A stretch of 64,000 nt of DNA, from contig DWXE01000022.1 of NCBI GenBank assembly GCA_019119355.1, forward strand, positions 1 through 64,000, written 5' to 3'. The stretch is from Candidatus Eisenbergiella merdigallinarum. GTDB taxonomy: Bacteria > Bacillota > Clostridia > Lachnospirales > Lachnospiraceae. Below the pieces are notes generated by a model. The model was not told the DNA's origin, did no database searches, and worked only from the letters and a program-made list of their open reading frames with translations. Below, one piece after another: positions 7,656 through 14,063 of the stretch (positions are counted from its first letter, which is position 1; every line of letters begins with the position of its first letter). The translations under genes and the position numbers were made by a program.

Positions 7656-7758
7656 GGAAATCCTCCTATTCTTGAATTTTGCAAGTCTGGCAAGACGGCG
7701 GTTAATTATCGGGCGCTTAAAACGAATCTATATCGTGTCTGGAAAGAGGTTCCCATCC

Positions 7759-8637
7759 TTATCTTTTTCCTGGAAAGTTATTTTCAGAATAGTAGCGAAA
7801 GGCTTTCACGATATATTCGCAGCTCCCTGCTCCATGTTTTGTGTCAAATACTTTGCTCAGATAATCATTAGAATAAATGTCAATCATCATTCGACAGTAA
7901 TTTTCTGCACTTCCAACCAGTAGTTTTGGGGCAGTTGCCTGTGTATCGGATATGATTTCCTCTACGATTCTTTGAACCGGTTCCGAACCGGCATCTTCTC
8001 CCTGATGGGAAGCCAGTTTAAGAAATTTGTCTTCTTTCAGCATTTCTTCCGGTACCTGTGAATACCAGTCTTCCATAATTTCTGAAAAATGTTCCAGATT
8101 GTGTTTCATCTCTTCGGTATATTTTTCAATGCTGCCAAACTGCTGAATGGTAAGTTTTGCTACCTGATCTTCGTCTTCTTTAATTTTCTGGATGAACATA
8201 TCGAAATTTTCGATACTTCCCCAGTGCTGAATCACCGCTTCGGCCTGATTGGATTTGAAATTTTCCAAAGCGTCAATGTAATCGGACAGATCAAATTCTT
8301 GAAAGCTCATACATTCCTCTCCTTTCTCAAGGCGTTCCAGAAGTTGTATAAGCCGGTCAAGTCTGTCTCGTTTCAGCAGGAACAGTTCTTTTTGCTTTTT
8401 GAAAGCGGCGATCCTGTCAAAATCCGTTTTTTCTAAAATCCGTCTTATTTCTTTTAGCGGAAATCCCAGTTCTTTAAAGAATAAGATCTGCTGTAAGGTC
8501 TGCAATGCGTCATCGTCATACATTCGATAACCAGATGCGGTGAGTTCGCTCGGTTTCAGCAGCCCGATTTCATCATAGTATTGAAGTGTCCGTACACTGA
8601 CGTCTGCCAACCTGGCTACCTGGCTTATACTTTTCAT
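7759..8637 (-). CDS. MerR-family activator with TipAS ligand-binding domain
   Basis: A 292-aa regulator of the TipA type. Residues 1-70 are the MerR DNA-binding domain (SISQVARLADVSVRTLQYYDEIGLL, then GYRMYDDDALQTLQQILFFKELGFPL). A long coiled-coil dimerisation helix follows, then a TipAS-like all-alpha domain ending ENYCRMMIDIYSNDYLSKVF and YIVKAFRYYSEN. TipAS domains bind thiopeptides and other amphipathic drugs. The start is set at 8637, where AAAGGAG is 7-8 nt upstream and the domain begins. The promoter at 8710-8740 has the 19-bp spacer that MerR proteins untwist, so the gene is probably autoactivated. Confidence 0.85.
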   Translation of the reverse strand: MKSISQVARLADVSVRTLQYYDEIGLLKPSELTASGYRMYDDDALQTLQQILFFKELGFPLKEIRRILEKTDFDRIAAFKKQKELFLLKRDRLDRLIQLLERLEKGEECMSFQEFDLSDYIDALENFKSNQAEAVIQHWGSIENFDMFIQKIKEDEDQVAKLTIQQFGSIEKYTEEMKHNLEHFSEIMEDWYSQVPEEMLKEDKFLKLASHQGEDAGSEPVQRIVEEIISDTQATAPKLLVGSAENYCRMMIDIYSNDYLSKVFDTKHGAGSCEYIVKAFRYYSENNFPGKR

Positions 8638-8709
8638 GGAAACAGCTCCTTTCGCTATCGGGAAAGCACAGGCATGACCGGTCACATTCGCTATGTTTTC
8701 CATGAGAAA

Positions 8710-8740
8710 AGAATACACCATCACGCAGCGTGAGAGTCAA
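8710..8740 (-). promoter_or_regulatory. MerR-type promoter with 19-bp spacer and operator dyad
   Basis: On the minus strand TTGACT (8735-8740) and TATTCT (8710-8715) are 19 bp apart. The spacer holds the dyad TCACGC-A-GCGTGA (8721-8733). This arrangement is diagnostic of MerR-family activation, here of the TipAS regulator gene itself. Confidence 0.8.
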
Positions 8741-8811
8741 GAGAATTTGTAATGAGAATTAAGATGGCAAAACATTCTATATAGATAAACAGCAGAAAAT
8801 ATGGTAAAATC

Positions 8812-8950
8812 GGGGGACAAAGATAAAAACGCAACGTGAGAGGAAATCTCTTGCAGAGCCGGTAGGTAGCCCGGCCGCACCGTCTGGTGTAAGTAACCCT
8901 CCCTCCTTAGGGTCGTCCGTTCTTTGTGCATTACAAACATTTAAGGAGGA
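8812..8950 (+). promoter_or_regulatory. yjdF RNA motif (azaaromatic-binding riboswitch)
   Basis: The leader upstream of yjdF contains a set of nested hairpins. The closing stem is ACAAAGA (8817-8823) with TCTTTGT (8921-8927). Inside are GAGAG/CTCT, GCCGG/CCGGC, CACC/GGTG and ACCCT/AGGGT stems, and the conserved single-stranded string ATAAAAACGCAACGTGAGAG near 8823-8842. It ends at the ribosome binding site AAGGAGGA. The yjdF motif is known to bind azaaromatic compounds and turn on translation of yjdF. The assignment rests on the structure and on the gene it precedes. Confidence 0.75.
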
Positions 8951-8956
8951 ATTGTC

Positions 8957-9373
8957 ATGGACAGAGTATCGGGCAGATTGACGGTATTTTTTGAGGAACC
9001 GTTTTGGACAGGTGTGTTTGAACGCATATCGGAAGGGAAATTATCCGTATGCAGGGTCACCTTTGGGGCGGAGCCGGGAGAGTGCGAGATATACGATTTT
9101 ATTCTCAAAAAATACGATCGGCTGCGGTTTGGTCCGGCTGTGGCAACTGATGTAAAAAGAACGGCCCGCAATCCGAAACGGATACAGAGGGAAGTGCGAA
9201 AACAGGTAGAGAATACCGGGATAAGCACGAAATCGCAGCAGGCTTTGAAATTACAGCAGGAGCAGCGGAAAACGGAACGTAAGGCTGCGAACCGGGAACG
9301 ACGGGAAGCGGAGAAACAGCGTCAGTTTGAGCTGAAACAGCAGAAAAGGAAAGAGAAACACAGGGGCAGGTGA
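8957..9373 (+). CDS. yjdF: YjdF family protein
   Basis: A 138-aa member of the YjdF (DUF2992) family: a compact N-terminal beta-rich part (GRLTVFFEEPFWTGVFER and LSVCRVTFGAEPGECEIYDF), then a long highly charged helix rich in Lys, Arg, Gln and Glu (residues 90-138). Length and order are typical. The biochemical role is unknown; the family is controlled by the yjdF riboswitch and thought to deal with azaaromatic metabolites or toxins. AAGGAGGA precedes the ATG. A terminator hairpin overlaps its stop codon. Confidence 0.85.
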   Translation: MDRVSGRLTVFFEEPFWTGVFERISEGKLSVCRVTFGAEPGECEIYDFILKKYDRLRFGPAVATDVKRTARNPKRIQREVRKQVENTGISTKSQQALKLQQEQRKTERKAANRERREAEKQRQFELKQQKRKEKHRGR

Positions 9374-9391
9374 CGCCTGCCCCGCCTTTTT
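9363..9391 (+). terminator. intrinsic terminator of yjdF
   Basis: GGGGCAGG (9363-9370) pairs perfectly with CCTGCCCC (9376-9383) around TGACG. GCC and a run of five T follow. The stop codon TGA is in the loop. Confidence 0.7.
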
Positions 9392-9402
9392 GACAACGAT
9401 TT

Positions 9403-9570
9403 GAATTATGGAATTCCGGAAGCGGAAAAACAGCCGTGGCCAAAGAATTGCAAAAGCGCTTTGGAAGAAATACAATGCTCCTTTCACAGGATGCAGGGAA
9501 GACCATTTGAAGAGACTCTGAACCGACACCGGACAAAGCCGAATTCCCGGGAGTTTGGAGAAGAATTATA
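9403..9570 (+). pseudogene. internally deleted P-loop kinase (AAA-type) remnant
   Basis: From 9403 one frame reads NSGSGKTAVAKELQKRFGRN and continues TMLLSQD, the Walker A region of the small GNSGSGKTT-type P-loop kinases of Clostridia. It runs into a stop at 9508-9510. One base over, the neighbouring frame reads PFEETLNRHRTKPN and REFGEE, a segment normally located near the C-terminus of the same family. The middle of the gene, roughly 80-100 codons, is missing. A dead remnant between yjdF and the nucleotidyltransferase gene. Confidence 0.55.
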
Positions 9571-9603
9571 TTATAAATCTGAAAATCAGGAGGAGGCTTC
9601 AAA

Positions 9604-10269
9604 ATGTTCAGAATAGACGGGTATATCGACGGGCTAATCGACAGATTAAAAGTGTCATTTGGCGAGAGACTGATATATGTAGGGCTGCAGGGCAGTTATC
9701 TCCGCAACGAGGAGACTGCTGACAGCGATATCGATATCATGGCTGTGATCGACGATCTTTCTGTGGCGGACCTGAAAACCTATCAGGATGCGCTGGTTTT
9801 GGCAGGGAACTTCGATAAGTCCTGTGGGTTTATTTGCGGAAAAGCGGATTTGGAACATTGGAATCCATTGGAAATTTGCCATTTATTGAACACGACGAAA
9901 GACTATTATGGAGAACTGAAAGAACTTGTTCCCGTATATACTGATGAAGATGAAAAGAACTATATAAAGCTGAGTCTGAATAATCTGTATCACGAAATTT
10001 GCCACCGGTTTATACATGCTGACAGGGAGACGAATATTTCCAAATTGCCGATGACCTGTAAAACAGTCTTTTTTATTATGCAGCATCTGTACTTTATCAG
10101 GAGCGGAAAGTTTGTTTCGACGAAGCGGGAATTGCTGGAATGCGTGCAGGGCGAGGATAAAGAGGTTTTGGAATTGAGCGTGTCCCTGCAAAATGGCGCC
10201 GATTATGATTTTGAGAAAGCCTTTTCAACCGTATTCGTCTGGTGCCAGAATGCCCTGAGAGGGATATGA
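9604..10269 (+). CDS. nucleotidyltransferase-domain protein
   Basis: A 221-aa protein of the pol-beta-like nucleotidyltransferase superfamily. The active site reads GLQGSYLRNEETADSDIDIMAV (residues 27-48, G-S followed by D-x-D), and the second half is helical (ISKLPMTCKTVFFIMQHLYFIRSGKF). The layout is that of DNA-polymerase-beta-like/kanamycin-nucleotidyltransferase-like proteins, which add an NMP to a small molecule or a protein. It is not close enough to AadA or Ant to claim resistance. A strong ribosome site AGGAGGAGG is present. Ends at a hairpin shared with the convergent phosphorylase gene. Confidence 0.7.
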   Translation: MFRIDGYIDGLIDRLKVSFGERLIYVGLQGSYLRNEETADSDIDIMAVIDDLSVADLKTYQDALVLAGNFDKSCGFICGKADLEHWNPLEICHLLNTTKDYYGELKELVPVYTDEDEKNYIKLSLNNLYHEICHRFIHADRETNISKLPMTCKTVFFIMQHLYFIRSGKFVSTKRELLECVQGEDKEVLELSVSLQNGADYDFEKAFSTVFVWCQNALRGI

Positions 10270-10293
10270 GCAAGAAAATGTTATCGGTTGAAA

Positions 10294-10328
10294 ACGGCTG
10301 GAAACGCGCAACGCGCGTTCTCAGCCGT
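10294..10328. terminator. bidirectional hairpin between convergent genes
   Basis: ACGGCTG (10294-10300) pairs with CAGCCGT (10322-10328), and inside AACGCG (10303-10308) pairs with CGCGTT (10314-10319), giving a stem of about 14 pairs with one mismatch. It separates the + gene ending at 10269 from the - gene ending at 10344. Confidence 0.55.
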
Positions 10329-10343
10329 GGGATGCCGTATTTT

Positions 10344-11108
10344 TCAGAGAGCCAGCCCGCATTCAAAGGCCAGAACCATGTATTTTTCTGCGTCAGTAAG
10401 TCCGTACAGAGCCAGATCCCTGATTTCCCATGTGTCGGAACCGAGATGATCCGCTCCATATAAAAACTGGATGAAAGGAATCCCGCGGTATTTCGCGACT
10501 GCCAGCATGGACGCGCATTCCATTTCCACCACAAGGCAGCCTTCCCGCTTGCGCTCTTCGATGGCCGGAACGGTTTCCCTGTAAATGGCGTCGGAAGTCC
10601 AGGTTTTTCCTTTTATACATGAATAGCCGCAGTCGGTCAGAACTTTTTCCAGCGTTTGGACGGAATGGGGATCCGCTTCGATTTCCGGAGAGGGTGGCAG
10701 GTAGTGGTAGCTGGTCCCTTCGTCGCGAACAGCTGAAACCGGGATGATGATGTTATCTTTGACCTTATGGTCGTCCAGCACACCGCAGGAACCGAACAGA
10801 ACAAATTTTTTCGCTCCCATGGCAATGATTTCTTCGAAACCGGCGACGCAGGCAGGTGCGCCTACTCTGGACAGGTAAAAAGCGATATCCGCGTTTTTGT
10901 AGCGTATTTTGTAAACGGGGAGAACGCCGTTTGCAGTGTACAATTCGGATATTTTCTCGCAGCAGTCCAGTGAAGAAAACTTCTGGATGATATTTTCCGA
11001 AAATGTGGAAACACAGATTTTGGGGAAATGATCGATTTTCTTCGTCGTGTCGGACGGGCTGAACAGGGCGGGTTCAGAAATATTTTTTCGCTGAAAGATG
11101 GTATTCAT
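10344..11108 (-). CDS. nucleoside phosphorylase (PNP/UDP family)
   Basis: A 254-aa member of the NP-1 nucleoside phosphorylase family, which cleaves purine or pyrimidine nucleosides with phosphate in the cytosol. Seen motifs: LSRVGAPACVAGFEEIIAMGAKKFVLFGSCG (the G-x-x-G-S-x-G phosphate-binding region, near residue 100), EGTSYHYL, and VVEMECASMLAVAKYRGI (the M-E ribose-binding pair). The start at 11108 is chosen because GGAG is 7-8 nt upstream; the reading frame extends 36 nt further without an ATG in a good context. Monocistronic, divergent from the DUF3795 gene. Confidence 0.8.
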   Translation of the reverse strand: MNTIFQRKNISEPALFSPSDTTKKIDHFPKICVSTFSENIIQKFSSLDCCEKISELYTANGVLPVYKIRYKNADIAFYLSRVGAPACVAGFEEIIAMGAKKFVLFGSCGVLDDHKVKDNIIIPVSAVRDEGTSYHYLPPSPEIEADPHSVQTLEKVLTDCGYSCIKGKTWTSDAIYRETVPAIEERKREGCLVVEMECASMLAVAKYRGIPFIQFLYGADHLGSDTWEIRDLALYGLTDAEKYMVLAFECGLAL

Positions 11109-11210
11109 ATCGTCGATCTCCGGTCTGTCAAAAAGCATATACAAACATATAATGGAATCGCTTTCATTTTAGCATGTTCACCCGGGAAGAAAAAGCGAAA
11201 TTGAAAAATT

Positions 11211-11312
11211 GCGGCGAACGCCCGACATGAATCATTTGACGGCCAGTGGCCTTTTGCGTAGCCAATTCAGTGGAATCCGTCAAATGATGAATGGCATGGT
11301 TGAACTATTACG
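11211..11312. repeat. partial copy of a palindromic intergenic repeat
   Basis: About 100 bp here match 36367-36467 in inverted orientation. The shared core includes GGAATCCGTCAAATGATGAA, GCCAATTCAGTGGAATCC and ATCATTTGACGGCCAG. Its own hairpin arms are ATCATTTGACGG (about 11231-11242) and CCGTCAAATGAT (about 11277-11288). It lies in the divergent intergenic region between the phosphorylase and the DUF3795 gene. Only one half of the larger element at 36369-36554 is present. Confidence 0.75.
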
Positions 11313-11379
11313 ATAATATGAGGAAATCGACGGCCCTCTCTGGTAGAATGGCTGTATAGCGAATAAAAGGGAGGATCAT

Positions 11380-11772
11380 ATGAAACGGGAACTGGGAATC
11401 GCGAGGTGCGGGCTCGCATGCTGTCTGTGTTCTGAAAACGCAGATTGCCGGGGATGTTATTCCGGAGACTGCCCCGATCAGGATTTTTGCGAAAACAGAA
11501 AGTGCTCCATGGAAAGGGGATACGGCCATTGTTACGACTGCGGCGAGGATTGCAGAAAAGGTTTGTTGTCAAAGATAAAACCCTATGGGTTCACGCTGTT
11601 TGCGAAGAGATATGGGGAAAAAATGCTGCTGGACTGTCTGGAACGCAACGGGAAAAACGGAATCGTATATCACCGTGAAGGGATCCTCGGAGATTATGAT
11701 GAATTTGACGATGTGCGGATGGAAGAGCTGGTGAAAAGGATCGGCGATTGCGTGGAGGAATTGCGGAGGTGA
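11380..11772 (+). CDS. DUF3795 cysteine-rich protein
   Basis: A 130-aa DUF3795-type protein. Cys pattern: RCGLACCLCSENADCRGCYSGDC, then CENRKCSMERGYGHCYDCGEDC, giving about 14 cysteines in the first 60 residues, most likely a metal site. The C-terminal part is helical (KRYGEKMLLDCLERNG). Shorter than the copy at 7113-7655. AGGGAGG is the ribosome site. Its stop codon lies in a terminator stem. Function unknown. Confidence 0.7.
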   Translation: MKRELGIARCGLACCLCSENADCRGCYSGDCPDQDFCENRKCSMERGYGHCYDCGEDCRKGLLSKIKPYGFTLFAKRYGEKMLLDCLERNGKNGIVYHREGILGDYDEFDDVRMEELVKRIGDCVEELRR

Positions 11773-11790
11773 GGAATTTTCCTCACCTCC
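11765..11790 (+). terminator. hairpin overlapping the DUF3795 stop codon
   Basis: A perfect 10-bp stem, GGAGGTGAGG (11765-11774) and CCTCACCTCC (11781-11790), with loop AATTTT. The tail CTTGACTTTT is only moderately T-rich. Confidence 0.55.
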
Positions 11791-11811
11791 CTTGACTTTT
11801 CCGGAAGATTA

Positions 11812-11841
11812 TGCAACAATCGTTACATAACGTTTGTTGCA
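11812..11841. promoter_or_regulatory. TetR operator palindrome
   Basis: The arms TGCAACAATCGTTA (11812-11825) and TAACGTTTGTTGCA (11828-11841) differ at one position and are centred on CA. The 30-bp dyad sits 29 bp before the start of the TetR gene, so autorepression is likely. TTGACT at 11792-11797 may be the -35 box. Confidence 0.7.
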
Positions 11842-11869
11842 AAACGAAATCGAACCGGAGGAGGGTCGT

Positions 11870-12469
11870 ATGCCGCCAAAAGCCAAAGTGACGAAGGACA
11901 TGATTTTAAACGCGGTGTTGGAAATTACGCGGGAAACGGGATTTGAAACGGTGAACGCCAGGAGCATCGCTGACAGGCTGCGGTGTTCCACGCGGCCTGT
12001 TTTTACCTGTTATGAGAACATGGGGGAATTGAAAAGGGAGTTCCTCGCTTTCGCGTTCGAATACTATGAGCGGTATACAGCCGAATACGGAAGAACCGCC
12101 AATGCGGAGCCCTGCCTGATCTTGCCCCTGTCCTATATAGAGTTCGCCAAAAGGGAAACGTTTCTGTTCCGCCTCCTGTTTATCAGCGACATGGAGCTTG
12201 ACATGAAGGCGAAAAACGATTTTTACAGGGAAATAGGCAACGAAGAAAAGGCAAGGGCATTTTCGGAGATGATCGGTGTGGAAACGGAGCGCGGGAAGGA
12301 AATTTTTGCGGACCTGTTCTTTTATGCCCACGGGATTGCGGTTTTGGCGGCCACCGGGAAACTGTCGCTGGAGCGCCGCGAAACGGAAAACATGCTGTTG
12401 CATGTTCTGCGCGCCTGGACGGCGTTTCGGGATGGAGGAGAGGATGGAAACAAACCGGTATTTGACTGA
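11870..12469 (+). CDS. TetR-family transcriptional regulator
   Basis: A 199-aa TetR-type repressor. The N-terminal HTH reads KDMILNAVLEITRETGFETV, then NARSIADRLRCSTRPVFTCYENM, with the TetR tyrosine motif altered to CYEN. The C-terminal all-helical domain should bind a ligand. The start at 11870 follows GGAGGAGGG; the upstream in-frame ATG at 11834 lies within the operator. Its end overlaps the methyltransferase gene by 26 bp, so the two are coupled. The palindrome 11812-11841 is its probable operator. Confidence 0.8.
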   Translation: MPPKAKVTKDMILNAVLEITRETGFETVNARSIADRLRCSTRPVFTCYENMGELKREFLAFAFEYYERYTAEYGRTANAEPCLILPLSYIEFAKRETFLFRLLFISDMELDMKAKNDFYREIGNEEKARAFSEMIGVETERGKEIFADLFFYAHGIAVLAATGKLSLERRETENMLLHVLRAWTAFRDGGEDGNKPVFD

Positions 12470-13304
12470 TTTTTACGAACGCTATGATGAGGATTCCCGG
12501 CTTGCGGTCCGGCATGGGACGGTGGAATTCCTCACCACCATGCGATATGTGGAAAAATATATAAAGCCTGGGGACCGCGTGCTGGAGATCGGCGCGGGAA
12601 CGGGCCGGTACTCCCATGCCCTGGCGCGGCAGGGCTATCGGGTTGACGCCGTCGAGCTGGTGGAACACAACATCGAAGCGTTTCGCCGGAACGCGCTGCC
12701 GGGAGAGGACATCTCCGTGATTCAGGGAAACGCCCTGGATCTGTCCGGTTTCCCGGATAACCGGTATGACATCGTGCTCCTGCTGGGGCCGCTTTACCAC
12801 CTCTATTGTACGGAAGATAAGCGGCAGGCGATCCGGGAAGCGATCCGCGTGACCAGGCCGGGCGGCGTCATCTTTGCGGCCTGGGTCATTTCCGACGGCT
12901 GTCTGCTGGACGAAGGATTTCGGCGGAGCAATATCGACGTAGCGAAATACGTGAGAGACGGGCTGCTGGATGGGGAAACGTTTGCCGCGAAATCCGGCCC
13001 GGAGGATCTGTTCGAGCTCGTCCGGAAGGAGGATATCGACGCCCTGATGTCCGACTTTCCCGTGATCAGGCTGCATTATGTGGCTGCGGACGGCTGCGCG
13101 CTGTTGCTGCGCGATGAGATCGACGCCATGGATGGCGAAACATTTCAGCTGTTTTTGAACTGGCATTTTTTTACCTGTGAGCGCGAAGATCTGGCCGGCG
13201 TTACCAGCCATTCGCTGGATGTTTTCCGGAAGCTGCCCGGGGAAGGGGACCCTCTGCCCGGCGGGGAACATTTCGATTTACAACAACGCCGGGACAAATT
13301 ATAA
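12444..13304 (+). CDS. class I SAM-dependent methyltransferase
   Basis: A 286-aa methyltransferase with the Rossmann motif I VLEIGAGTGRYSHALARQGY (near residue 46), the motif II acidic residue in VDAVELVEHNI, a motif IV-like region YDIVLLLGPLYHLY and motif V/VI AIRVTRPGGVIFAAW. The layout fits small-molecule methyltransferases of the Methyltransf_11/25 type; the substrate is not known. RBS GGAGGAGAGG precedes the ATG at 12444. It is co-transcribed with the TetR gene, and the next gene follows at the stop codon. Confidence 0.8.
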   Translation: METNRYLTDFYERYDEDSRLAVRHGTVEFLTTMRYVEKYIKPGDRVLEIGAGTGRYSHALARQGYRVDAVELVEHNIEAFRRNALPGEDISVIQGNALDLSGFPDNRYDIVLLLGPLYHLYCTEDKRQAIREAIRVTRPGGVIFAAWVISDGCLLDEGFRRSNIDVAKYVRDGLLDGETFAAKSGPEDLFELVRKEDIDALMSDFPVIRLHYVAADGCALLLRDEIDAMDGETFQLFLNWHFFTCEREDLAGVTSHSLDVFRKLPGEGDPLPGGEHFDLQQRRDKL

Positions 13305-13357
13305 TGGAGAAAAATCGCCGGAGCGGACGCGAGAAGCCCGGGGAAAGGGATGCGGGG

Positions 13358-13825
13358 ATGGAAGGAATGGAAACGCTTTGTCAAACGGACTGCTGCCAGG
13401 AGTGCGGCAGAAAGGAAGAGTGCGGAGGGTGTGCGAAGACGGGGGGACATCCCTTCGGAGGGACGTGCGTCGCAGCCGAATGGATCAAAAGGGGAGGATT
13501 CGGCAAATTTTCCCAACGGAAACGGGAGCTGATCGAGGAGATCAACGCCCTCGGAATAGAAAATCTGCGGATCGAAGACCTTCATTTGCTGAACGGATCT
13601 TATGTAAATCTGGAGTATCCCCTGCCCGGCGGACAGAGGGTCCGGTTTCTGGAGGATCGCAACGTGTACTGGGGAAATCAGATCGAGATCCCGGGCAGCG
13701 ACCGGTGTTTCGGGGTGGTGGCGGACGAGGGCTGGATTCTGGTTTGTCAGTACGGATGCCAGGGAGCGGATCCGGAGGTGATCCTTTACCGGAAAAGGGC
13801 TCCCCGTGGAAACGGCGGCGTTTAA
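13358..13825 (+). CDS. cysteine-rich conserved hypothetical protein
   Basis: The 155-aa protein starts with a Cys cluster (CQTDCCQECGRKEECGGCAK), then a conserved HPFGGTCVAAEWIKRGGFGKF segment. The rest is a soluble domain with YVNLEYPLPGGQRVRFLED, NQIEIPGSDRCFGVVADEG and CQYGCQGADPEVILY. The frame opens at 13304, overlapping the stop of the methyltransferase; I prefer the ATG at 13358 after GGAAAGGG. It looks like a widespread Clostridia family related to DUF3795-type proteins, with a likely metal site. No function can be given. Confidence 0.6.
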   Translation: MEGMETLCQTDCCQECGRKEECGGCAKTGGHPFGGTCVAAEWIKRGGFGKFSQRKRELIEEINALGIENLRIEDLHLLNGSYVNLEYPLPGGQRVRFLEDRNVYWGNQIEIPGSDRCFGVVADEGWILVCQYGCQGADPEVILYRKRAPRGNGGV

Positions 13826-13928
13826 CGGAGAGAACTTTTGTCGTACAGGGGCATCCTTTCTGAAGCTGAGGGTACGCGCTTTCGCTGAGGGAAGGAACTG
13901 CCTGTTGACAGCAGCGCCCGGCGGGGCG

Positions 13929-13966
13929 TGCGCAGAGCGCATATATGTGTTCTGCGCAAATTTTTT
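13929..13966 (+). terminator. strong intrinsic terminator
   Basis: TGCGCAGA (13929-13936) pairs with TCTGCGCA (13951-13958), and the inner bases also pair partly. AA and six T follow (13961-13966). It ends the TetR-methyltransferase-Cys-rich operon and isolates the next unit. Confidence 0.75.
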
Positions 13967-14063
13967 CACAATTATTATATGTATTTCAATTCATAATTGA
14001 CGAAAGCGGGAAAGGATGGTATATTGCAGGTAAGGAATTGTATGGAGGAAAGAAGGTGGGAGG

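Noticed and set aside
9604-10269. Calling this nucleotidyltransferase an aminoglycoside resistance gene
   Set aside because: It has only the general GS-DxD active site; the rest does not resemble AadA or Ant enzymes closely enough.
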